DNA of 12,757 nt, taken from positions 1-12,757 of the forward strand of contig JAOZNZ010000038.1 in assembly GCA_029933535.1 (NCBI GenBank). Reading direction: 5' to 3'. Every line of letters starts with the position of its first letter. The stretch's first letter is position 1. This document shows positions 7,662 through 12,757 of this stretch, piece by piece. Made by a program: the position numbers and the translations under genes. Under the pieces are notes generated by a model. It did not search any database, was not told the DNA's origin, and was given only the letters and a program-made list of their open reading frames with translations. Source of the stretch: a bacterium (GTDB taxonomy: Bacteria; Auribacterota; UBA3054; B51-G9).

Positions 7662-7688
7662 ACAAAACTCCAATTATTAAACATATTG

Positions 7689-7703
7689 TAGTAACTGTTA
7701 CTA
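7689..7703. promoter_or_regulatory. 15-bp palindrome at the bamA transcription start (possible operator)
   Basis: TAGTAACTGTTACTA is a perfect 7+7 inverted repeat around one central base. It lies between the predicted -10 box and bamA, overlapping or just downstream of the expected initiation point near 7705. Its size suits a dimeric repressor; none is identified here. Confidence 0.45.
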
Positions 7704-7711
7704 AGTCTAAT

Positions 7712-7740
7712 ATGATAACAAAAATAATCATAAAAATCAA
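7712..7740 (-). promoter_or_regulatory. Candidate sigma-70 promoter of bamA
   Basis: Read on the minus strand: TTGATT (7740-7735), 17-nt spacer, TATCAT (7717-7712). The -10 matches 5/6 and the -35 4/6. It would give a leader of about 45 nt. Confidence 0.5.
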
Positions 7741-7794
7741 ACGGTAAAATGGCTTAAACACAATGGCTGAAACAGCGATGAATAAACGAACAAA

Positions 7795-7857
7795 GGGGGA
7801 TTTACATCCCCGGGAAAAGACGCATTCTGGTGGCCGAATACCCCATTTAATTGCCGG
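7795..7857. repeat. GC-rich structured stretch in the divergent bamA spacer
   Basis: In the 255-bp gap between bamA and the 7917 gene, a G/C-rich block interrupts AT-rich DNA. It starts with hairpin GGGGAT-TTAC-ATCCCC (7796-7811), then CCGGGA appears twice as a direct repeat (7810-7815, 7854-7859). It lies upstream of both divergent promoters. I could not match it to a riboswitch; it resembles the palindromic repeats elsewhere in the window. Confidence 0.45.
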
Positions 7858-7880
7858 GATTTATTGAATATGTAAATAAC

Positions 7881-7909
7881 TTGAAAAAAATCCGTTTTAA
7901 TAGTATAAT
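7881..7909 (+). promoter_or_regulatory. Sigma-70 promoter giving a leaderless mRNA
   Basis: TTGAAA (7881-7886), 17 nt, perfect TATAAT (7904-7909). Initiation 7-8 nt downstream falls at 7916-7917, the A of the next gene's ATG. No Shine-Dalgarno is present, consistent with leaderless translation. Confidence 0.7.
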
Positions 7910-7916
7910 TGTAATT

Positions 7917-8327
7917 ATGAAAACATCAATTTTAATATCTTTTGCCTTTTTATTTTCTATTGCTGCTTATGCAGAAGAAACTAAACCCGAACGCTATAAT
8001 GCTGCGTTTGTTGATAATATGAATGTTACCACTTTTGTCAGTAACGTTCAATATCAATCTGATTATAATGATAAATCATCCGCCGGTAATAAATTCGTTA
8101 TTCATGGCGCCCGCGGTAAATCTTCTGTAACTATTCCGTGGTCAAAAATTAAACGTATTGATTTCGTTGATGAAATAGAAAATTATAATGCCGCTGTGAG
8201 TTTGAAAGACGGAAGATGTATTTTGATCTACGCGGTACTTTCTAATTCCAAATATAATGGCGAAAATGATTTTGGCGGTTCCTTTCTTATTAATGCAGAA
8301 TATGTCCGTGCTATAATCTTTAATTAG
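7917..8327 (+). CDS. Small secreted protein of unknown function
   Basis: 136-aa exported protein I cannot assign to a family. The signal peptide spans MKTSILISFAFLFSIAAYA with a cut after Ala19. The mature domain of about 117 residues contains two similar beta-hairpin-like endings, SVTIPWSKIKRIDFVD and GSFLINAEYVRAIIFN, each pairing a hydrophobic strand with a (K/R)xIxF turn. Between them is AAVSLKDGRCILIYAV, which looks like a strand carrying a single Cys. A longer frame opens at TTG 7851, but the promoter at 7881-7909 lies inside that extension and the signal peptide begins at ATG 7917, so 7917 is the better start. The M50 protease gene follows after 15 nt and is probably co-transcribed. 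Periplasmic or surface location is inferred from the signal peptide. Confidence 0.78.
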   Translation: MKTSILISFAFLFSIAAYAEETKPERYNAAFVDNMNVTTFVSNVQYQSDYNDKSSAGNKFVIHGARGKSSVTIPWSKIKRIDFVDEIENYNAAVSLKDGRCILIYAVLSNSKYNGENDFGGSFLINAEYVRAIIFN

Positions 8328-8342
8328 CGGACTCAATTATTT

Positions 8343-9002
8343 ATGGAATCTCCTCAATTATTTACATCAGTAGTTTTATACATCATTCTTCTCTTTGTTA
8401 TTTCTGTTCACGAATGGGCTCACGCGTGGACTGCAAATAAATGCGGTGACCCAACCGCTCGATTACTCGGAAGAATGACATGGAATCCTATTGCTCATAT
8501 CAGCATGGTGGGAACTGTGGTAATACCACTTATAGGTATTTTTGGTCCCGCGCTTGGATTGGGATTGCCGTTCGCTATCATCGGTTGGGGAAAACCGGTG
8601 CCGGTAAATCCTAATAACTACAGAAATTATGTCCGCGATGATGTGCTCGTTAGTATTGCGGGTCCACTGTCAAATGTGGTTATTACTATTGTCACTTTGA
8701 TTATCGTCAAAATCTTAACTTTCATGCCTGGCGAGTTGGTGATGATGATAATACAGGAAATTTTATTTCCACTTGCTCAATTATCCTTTTTTCTCGCGTT
8801 CTTTAATCTGATTCCTTTTCCTCCGCTCGACGGTTCGCATATTTTGCGTCCATTGCTTGGTTATAAAGGACGTATGATTTTAGATAAAATGTCGGCGTAT
8901 AGTCTTATAATTTTAATTATTTTTATTAACACGCCTATTTTTGATATCATTATAAAAGGCGTAAACAGCTTGTTTTATTTAATGGCAAAAATAATTATTT
9001 AA
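8343..9002 (+). CDS. M50 family (site-2-type) intramembrane zinc metalloprotease
   Basis: 219-aa polytopic inner-membrane protein of the short M50B group (Bacillus YwhC-like), whose members cut substrates within or near the membrane. HEWAH at residues 23-27 supplies the zinc-binding histidines and catalytic Glu24; NLIPFPPLDG at 155-164 supplies the third zinc ligand Asp163. Family landmarks GWGKPVPVNP (81-90) and AGPLSN (106-111) are intact, and about five hydrophobic segments are visible. It lacks the PDZ domain of RseP and the CBS domains of SpoIVFB-like variants, so it is not rseP itself. The natural substrate is unknown. ATG 8343 lies 15 nt after the secreted-protein gene with no clear ribosome binding site, pointing to expression from the 7881 promoter. 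Confidence 0.93.
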   Translation: MESPQLFTSVVLYIILLFVISVHEWAHAWTANKCGDPTARLLGRMTWNPIAHISMVGTVVIPLIGIFGPALGLGLPFAIIGWGKPVPVNPNNYRNYVRDDVLVSIAGPLSNVVITIVTLIIVKILTFMPGELVMMIIQEILFPLAQLSFFLAFFNLIPFPPLDGSHILRPLLGYKGRMILDKMSAYSLIILIIFINTPIFDIIIKGVNSLFYLMAKIII

Positions 9003-9011
9003 TCCATTTTG

Positions 9012-9039
9012 GATTTGTGATTTGTGATTTTGGATTCGT
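9012..9039. repeat. Heptamer array GATTTGT/GATTTTG x4
   Basis: Units GATTTGT, GATTTGT, GATTTTG and GATTCGT abut directly after the M50 gene. Same family as 1114-1148. Confidence 0.7.
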
Positions 9040-9044
9040 CCAAT

Positions 9045-9076
9045 CCATTAATCCATTATTCCAATAATCCACCAAT
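9045..9076. repeat. Degenerate octamer array CCATTAAT-type x4
   Basis: Units CCATTAAT, CCATTATT, CCAATAAT and CCACCAAT, fitting the CCAnnAnT pattern of the array at 3521-3568. It fills the gap up to the M16 ribosome binding site (AAGG, 9079-9082). Confidence 0.6.
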
Positions 9077-9088
9077 CTAAGGTATATC

Positions 9089-10372
9089 GTGAATAAATTC
9101 CCCTTTAAAGAAACTAAATTGGCAAACGGCTTGTGCGTCATTACCGCAGAAATGCCTTATATGGAATCTGTCGCCATTGGCATTCTTGCAGGCGTGGGCG
9201 GAAGGTACGAATCGGAGAAAAGTCTCGGCATTTCTCATTTTCTTGAACACGCTTGCTTCAAAGGTACAAAAAAAAGAAACGCAAGGCAGATATCTCAGGC
9301 TATCGAAGGTATCGGCGGCAGCATTAACGGGTTTACAAGTGAAGAAGTTACCTGTTATTACGCAAAAGTTCGTTACCCGAAATTTGAACAGGCATTTGAT
9401 GTACTGGCGGATATGTATCTCAATGCCGTTTTTAATCGTAAAGAAATGGATCGTGAGCGCGGTGTTATAAAAGAAGAAATTAAAATGTATATGGATATGC
9501 CGGGGCAGCTTGTTTATGATGACTTCAGTTCCACTATCTGGAAAAATCACCCGCTTGGCAGATCTGTTCTCGGAACATTTGATTCTGTTGATGGAATTTC
9601 AGGAAAAAATCTTACTGATTTTAGAAAAAATAACTATACCCCAAATAATACCGTTATTAGTGTAGCAGGTAATATTTCTCATAATGATATTCTTAAATGT
9701 GTCAAAAAATATCTCGCAAAATGGAATTCTAAAAAGCCTGTTCCTAAACTAAAACCGTTTAACTCAAATCAGAAAACTCCTCGCGTGCATATTCGTAATC
9801 AAGCAACTGAACAGGCTCATCTCGTTGCAGGTTTCCGCGCGGTAGGAAGATCTCATCCCGACCGTTTTGCTCTTAGAGTTTTATCCAACATTCTGGGCGG
9901 CAATATGAGTTCAAGACTTAATCACGAAATAAGAGAAAAAAGGGGACTTGCTTATTCTGCACACTCTCATTTGTCAAGATTCGTTGATGTGGGCGCTTTA
10001 ATTATTAGCGTGGATACCGATGTTAAAAAACTTCCCGATGCATTAAGCCTGGCTCTTAAAATTTGCGCGAATATAGCTGATAAAGGAATTAAACCAACCG
10101 AACTTAAACACGCTAAAGAATACCTAAACGGTATCATGGCGCTCGCTATGGAACATACAACAGAATTTATGATTTGGCTTGGTAGGAATTCTCTTACAGA
10201 AAATGATTTCCTTACTGTTGAACAGTTAATCGAAAAAACTAATGATGTTACTACTGACGACGTTCAACGAATCGCAAAAAAAGTCTTTAGAAATAATAGA
10301 TTAAGCGTTGCACTTATTGCTGATAATGTCGATAAGAAAAAAATTACCGGCATCGCAAAATTGAAGAATTGA
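9089..10372 (+). CDS. M16 family zinc peptidase (insulinase / processing-peptidase type)
   Basis: 427-aa peptidase of the M16B group, related to mitochondrial processing peptidase and Bacillus YmxG/MlpA. The inverted zinc motif HFLEH at residues 50-54 gives His50, catalytic Glu53 and His54. ERGVIKEEI (123-131) gives the distal ligand Glu130, at the spacing seen in yeast beta-MPP. The C-terminal half has NILGGNMSSRLNHEIREKRGLAYS, the substrate-side arginine/tyrosine motif, so one chain holds both a catalytic and an inactive half-domain. No signal peptide, so cytoplasmic or membrane-associated. The start is GTG 9089: AAGG lies 6 nt upstream and the first ATG inside would remove conserved N-terminal sequence. 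It follows the M50 gene by 86 nt of repeats; no promoter is evident there, so read-through is possible. Confidence 0.94.
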   Translation: MNKFPFKETKLANGLCVITAEMPYMESVAIGILAGVGGRYESEKSLGISHFLEHACFKGTKKRNARQISQAIEGIGGSINGFTSEEVTCYYAKVRYPKFEQAFDVLADMYLNAVFNRKEMDRERGVIKEEIKMYMDMPGQLVYDDFSSTIWKNHPLGRSVLGTFDSVDGISGKNLTDFRKNNYTPNNTVISVAGNISHNDILKCVKKYLAKWNSKKPVPKLKPFNSNQKTPRVHIRNQATEQAHLVAGFRAVGRSHPDRFALRVLSNILGGNMSSRLNHEIREKRGLAYSAHSHLSRFVDVGALIISVDTDVKKLPDALSLALKICANIADKGIKPTELKHAKEYLNGIMALAMEHTTEFMIWLGRNSLTENDFLTVEQLIEKTNDVTTDDVQRIAKKVFRNNRLSVALIADNVDKKKITGIAKLKN

Positions 10373-10427
10373 CACGATGAACGTGAGTACAGCGTTACTT
10401 CGTTAGGATACGATTGAACAGATAAGT

Positions 10428-10459
10428 AAATTAACCTAATTTTAAATTCACCTAATAAA
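10428..10459. repeat. 16-bp direct repeat x2
   Basis: AAATTAACCTAATTTT is followed at once by AAATTCACCTAATAAA (12 of 16 identical). It opens the 541-bp gene-free spacer between the M16 gene and recQ, which is otherwise filled by the repeat features listed next. Confidence 0.55.
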
Positions 10460-10460
10460 A

Positions 10461-10516
10461 TCCCCCTAACCCACTCCCGATGTAAAACCGGGATGTTCCA
10501 CTTTAAATAAGGGGGA
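10461..10516. repeat. Nested inverted repeat TCCCCC...GGGGGA
   Basis: Outer arms TCCCCC (10461-10466) and GGGGGA (10511-10516) enclose a smaller TCCCG / CGGGA hairpin (10475-10493). REP-like palindromic element with no T-tract. Confidence 0.55.
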
Positions 10517-10563
10517 ATAACAATCACCAAAAACCAATGTCCAAATAACGGTTCCCGGATTTT

Positions 10564-10599
10564 TCCCATAACTCACATAGTTCCCATATCTCCCATAAC
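10564..10599. repeat. Nonamer array TCCCATAAC x4
   Basis: Units TCCCATAAC, TCACATAGT, TCCCATATC, TCCCATAAC. Same family as the inverted pair at 3446-3463. Confidence 0.7.
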
Positions 10600-10620
10600 A
10601 AAGAACACCAAACCAGCGTT

Positions 10621-10633
10621 AGCGCCGGGCGCT
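10621..10633. repeat. Short GC palindrome
   Basis: AGCGCC-G-GGCGCT, a perfect 6+6 inverted repeat just before the GAACACC array. It may mark the edge of that repeat unit. Confidence 0.5.
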
Positions 10634-10637
10634 TCGC

Positions 10638-10693
10638 GAACATCGAACATCGAGCACCGAACATCGAACACCGAACACCGAACACCGAACACC
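10638..10693 (+). repeat. Heptamer array GAACACC x8
   Basis: Eight abutting 7-bp units: GAACATC, GAACATC, GAGCACC, GAACATC, then four GAACACC. Same period as the TGACACC family and similar sequence (ACACCGA versus ACACCTG). Confidence 0.9.
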
Positions 10694-10712
10694 GAAGGAT
10701 GAAGTAAATACT

Positions 10713-10742
10713 AAATTCATCCCGATTATTCGGGATGAATTT
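10713..10742. repeat. Perfect 13+13 bp palindrome before the large array
   Basis: Arms AAATTCATCCCGA and TCGGGATGAATTT with a TTAT loop. The right arm carries the same GGGATGAATTTCC join to the heptamer array as at 1184-1196. Confidence 0.85.
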
Positions 10743-10744
10743 CC

Positions 10745-10877
10745 CGACACCTGACACCTGACACCTGACACCTGACACCTGACACCTGATACCCGACACC
10801 TGAAACCTGAAACCTGACACCTGAAACCTGACACCCGACACCCGACACCCGACACCCGACACCCGACACCTTAAACC
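10745..10877 (+). repeat. Large heptamer array, 19 units of (T/C)GACACC
   Basis: 133 bp, exactly 19 units of 7 bp. Unit 1 is CGACACC; units 2-6 are TGACACC; the middle mixes TGATACC, TGAAACC and TGACACC; units 14-18 are CGACACC; the last is TTAAACC. Variants are clustered, suggesting expansion of neighbouring units. There are no spacers, so this is not CRISPR. The minus strand is open in all frames only because 7-bp units cannot build a stop. Confidence 0.95.
10834..10864 (-). other. Canonical G-quadruplex motif within the array
   Basis: On the minus strand five GGG runs are separated by uniform 4-nt TGTC loops, formed by consecutive CGACACC units. This meets the classic G3+N1-7 pattern with one run to spare. 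It lies on the recQ sense strand about 50 nt past the recQ stop. Confidence 0.6.
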
Positions 10878-10911
10878 TTCCCCGCATGATATTCCAGGAT
10901 TTTGCGGGGAA
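10878..10911 (-). terminator. Hairpin after recQ, possible terminator
   Basis: 9-bp stem TTCCCCGCA / TGCGGGGAA with a 16-nt loop, beginning 2 nt past the recQ stop. No T-tract follows, so it is a weak terminator or an mRNA-stabilising end. Confidence 0.4.
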
Positions 10912-10913
10912 TT

Positions 10914-12698
10914 CTATCCTTCGCAATATTCTATAATCTTTTTCAAAAACGGCTTTCCAAACTTATTGAATTTATGTTCGGTGATACCTGATACTCCTAG
11001 CATTGCTTCATGAGACTGCGGCAAAAGGCTAACCATATCGCGAAGTGTTTTATCGTGAAAAACAACATAAGCCGGCACTTTGTTTTTATTAGCTGTTTGC
11101 TTGCGTAAAGCGCGAAGGATTTCAAACAATTCATTTTCAGGCAATTGTTTTTCTTTTAACAATTCTTCTTTTTTAGCTTTGAATTTCTCGGCGCTGATAT
11201 ATTTAACAAACTCTACTTTCTTATTCTCAAATAAAACCTTTTTGCCAAGCTCTGTTATTTTTAAATTGTTGTAATCATCATATGCTATTTCTATTAAACC
11301 ATGATGCAGTATCTGAAGCAGATATCTCTGCCATTCAAAATTGCTGATCTCACGCCCGGCGCCGAAAGTTTTTATTTGGTGATATCCATTAGAAATAATT
11401 TCATGTCGCTTTGAACCGCGCAGAATATCAATTAAAATTCCCGAAGAAACTTTTTCGTTTAATCGGATGATCGCTGATAAAGCTTTTTGCGCAATGATCG
11501 TTCCGTCAAAAGTTTGTGGCGGATTTTCACATACATCGCAATTACCACAGCTTTCATCAAGATGTTCGTTAAAATAACTTAATAAAATCTTCCGGCGGCA
11601 GGTGGTCGCTTCAGCATATTGCTGAATCCTTTCTAATTTTGCAAGCTGGATCTCAGGCTGACCGCTATCTTCAGCAAATTTCCGCAGCATGATTAAATCA
11701 CCAAAATTATAAAACAAAAATGTCTCGCTTGGAAGTCCATCGCGACCGGCGCGACCTATTTCCTGATAATAACTTTCAATATTTTTCGGTAAATTATAAT
11801 GAAAAACCCAGCGCACGTTTGATTTGTCAATTCCCATTCCGAAAGCAATTGTCGCGCAAATTACGAGAGTGTTATCATTAATAAAATCATCCTGAACTTT
11901 GTTTCTTTGCCCTGCGTTTAATCCGGCATGATAAAAATCCGCGTTGATACCGTCTGCCTGTAATTTCCGTGCAATAGATTCAGTGCTTTTTCTGCTTAGA
12001 CAGTAAATAATACCGGAATTATTCCGCGATGCTTTAATATGATCCCTGATAAATTCATACCTCTTTTTAGCCGGTAGTACGTTAAGACTTAAATTCGGCC
12101 TGTCGAACGAAGCAATAAATTTATTCGATTCGTCAATTCCAATTTGTTTGCAAATATCTGATTGAGTAATCTTATCGGCGGTGGCAGTCAAAGCGACAAT
12201 TGGTGTATCGGGAAAATTTTCTTTAAGGAGAGAAAGTTGAGAATATTCAGGGCGGAAATCATGTCCCCAGACAGAAATACAGTGAGCTTCGTCAATTGCG
12301 AACAAACTTATTTCCAACTGCTTTAAAAAAGATATAAAAGAATCAAGTACAAGCCGCTCCGGCGAAACATAAATTAATTTTAAATGATTGTTTCTGATCC
12401 TGCTGAACACTTCTCTTTTTTCCGGGTCGCTCAGTGAACTGTTTATAAATTCTGCAGGAATTCCATTCGCTTTTAATGCACCAACCTGGTCTTTCATCAA
12501 AGCTATAAGTGGCGATACAACAACAGTAATTCCGGGAAACATCAACGCCGGTAGCTGATAAATAATAGATTTTCCACCGCCTGTCGGCATAACAACAAGT
12601 GCGTCATTTTTATCTAAAATTTTATCGATAACTTCTTTCTGAACAGGACGAAAGCCATCGTATCCAAAATGCTTTTTAAGAATAAATTCAGGGGTCAT
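10914..12698 (-). CDS. recQ: ATP-dependent DNA helicase RecQ
   Basis: 3'-5' DNA helicase of recombination and repair that unwinds forks, D-loops and structured DNA. The 594-aa chain (E. coli 609) has every RecQ part: motif 0 FGYDGFRPVQ (11-20), Walker A PTGGGKS with Lys43, DEAH at 136-139 inside AIDEAHCISVWGHDFRPEY (aromatic-rich loop), SAT-like LTATA, the second RecA domain ending QEIGRAGRDG, a four-cysteine zinc site (Cys367, 384, 387, 390), a winged-helix region (about 400-500), and a C-terminal HRDC domain (about 523-594). ATG 12698 fits the family N-terminus. Directly upstream, with only 4 nt between, is a heptamer array, so there is no Shine-Dalgarno and no visible promoter. Arrays of the same family in opposite orientation flank the gene on both sides. 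Confidence 0.98.
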   Translation of the reverse strand: MTPEFILKKHFGYDGFRPVQKEVIDKILDKNDALVVMPTGGGKSIIYQLPALMFPGITVVVSPLIALMKDQVGALKANGIPAEFINSSLSDPEKREVFSRIRNNHLKLIYVSPERLVLDSFISFLKQLEISLFAIDEAHCISVWGHDFRPEYSQLSLLKENFPDTPIVALTATADKITQSDICKQIGIDESNKFIASFDRPNLSLNVLPAKKRYEFIRDHIKASRNNSGIIYCLSRKSTESIARKLQADGINADFYHAGLNAGQRNKVQDDFINDNTLVICATIAFGMGIDKSNVRWVFHYNLPKNIESYYQEIGRAGRDGLPSETFLFYNFGDLIMLRKFAEDSGQPEIQLAKLERIQQYAEATTCRRKILLSYFNEHLDESCGNCDVCENPPQTFDGTIIAQKALSAIIRLNEKVSSGILIDILRGSKRHEIISNGYHQIKTFGAGREISNFEWQRYLLQILHHGLIEIAYDDYNNLKITELGKKVLFENKKVEFVKYISAEKFKAKKEELLKEKQLPENELFEILRALRKQTANKNKVPAYVVFHDKTLRDMVSLLPQSHEAMLGVSGITEHKFNKFGKPFLKKIIEYCEG

Positions 12699-12702
12699 AA
12701 AA

Positions 12703-12743
12703 GTTTCAGGTGTCAGGTTTCAGGTGTCAGGTTTCAGGTGTCA
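12703..12743 (-). repeat. Heptamer array abutting the recQ start
   Basis: A partial GTTTCA unit, then five units alternating GGTGTCA and GGTTTCA, ending GGAAATTC (12744-12751). This is the TGACACC family in the opposite orientation to 1197 and 10745. The alternation suggests a 14-bp duplicated unit. It occupies the normal ribosome-binding and promoter space of recQ. Confidence 0.9.
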
Positions 12744-12757
12744 GGAAATTCAAATCA

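Noticed and set aside
7662..7673. TTG start adding four residues to BamA
   Set aside because: The TTG overlaps the GGAG ribosome binding site that serves ATG 7661.
7795..7857. Riboswitch in the bamA divergent spacer
   Set aside because: It lies upstream of both predicted promoters, so it would not be in either mRNA leader, and no known aptamer core is recognisable.
7851..7916. Extended TTG start for the small secreted protein
   Set aside because: The extension contains a near-perfect promoter and would bury the signal peptide; ATG 7917 fits better.
9077..9550. 157-codon minus-strand frame opposite the M16 gene
   Set aside because: Antisense shadow of a clearly conserved peptidase; no family features of its own.
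10638..10877. CRISPR array
   Set aside because: Units of 7 bp abut with no spacers, and no cas genes are present.
10524..10926. Three overlapping minus-strand frames rich in VSGVRCQ/CSVFGVR
   Set aside because: They are translations of 7-bp arrays that cannot contain stops; no ribosome binding site, no conserved domain, and all three frames give the same heptad.

Overview
The window is ordinary bacterial chromosome from a Gram-negative (diderm) organism of low G+C. It carries an Omp85/BamA outer-membrane assembly protein with signal peptide, an outer-membrane-type lipoprotein, phosphatidylserine decarboxylase, TilS and RecQ. The promoters I can see are close to the sigma-70 consensus. Intergenic stretches packed with 7-9 bp tandem repeats and C/G-rich hairpins, plus a stand-alone DRE-TIM aldolase, recall PVC-type lineages such as Phycisphaerae. 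That placement is a weak inference; nothing here fixes the phylum.

Layout, left to right. tilS (minus strand, cut by the left edge) is divergent from a DRE-TIM aldolase-family gene at 1329-2324. A hairpin-rich spacer follows, then psd (2627-3409). After a convergent repeat spacer comes a minus-strand block, 7661 down to 3567: bamA, a GNA1162/CsgG-like lipoprotein 2 nt after it, and an unrecognised secreted protein with its own promoter. Divergent from bamA is a plus-strand block: a small secreted protein (7917-8327, apparently leaderless mRNA), an M50 site-2-type membrane protease 15 nt behind it, and an M16 zinc peptidase starting at a GTG. recQ (10914-12698, minus) converges on that block across a 541-bp repeat-filled spacer.

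Functionally the centre (3567-10372) is an envelope and proteostasis neighbourhood: beta-barrel assembly, a lipoprotein, two secreted unknowns and two metalloproteases. The flanks are housekeeping genes (tRNA modification, phospholipid synthesis, DNA repair).

I found no convincing new multi-gene system such as a defence island, CRISPR, phage or biosynthetic cluster. The most unusual content is the intergenic DNA. Several families of short tandem repeats (7-mers TGACACC, GAACACC and GATTTTG; 8-mers CCAnnAnT; 9-mers TCCCATAWC) recur at separate loci together with palindromes. A hairpin plus heptamer-array module occurs twice. Inverted TGACACC arrays with matching outer edges flank recQ, and the array just 3' of recQ contains a canonical G-quadruplex motif. 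Three start codons were corrected from longest-ORF predictions (4313, 7661, 7917).
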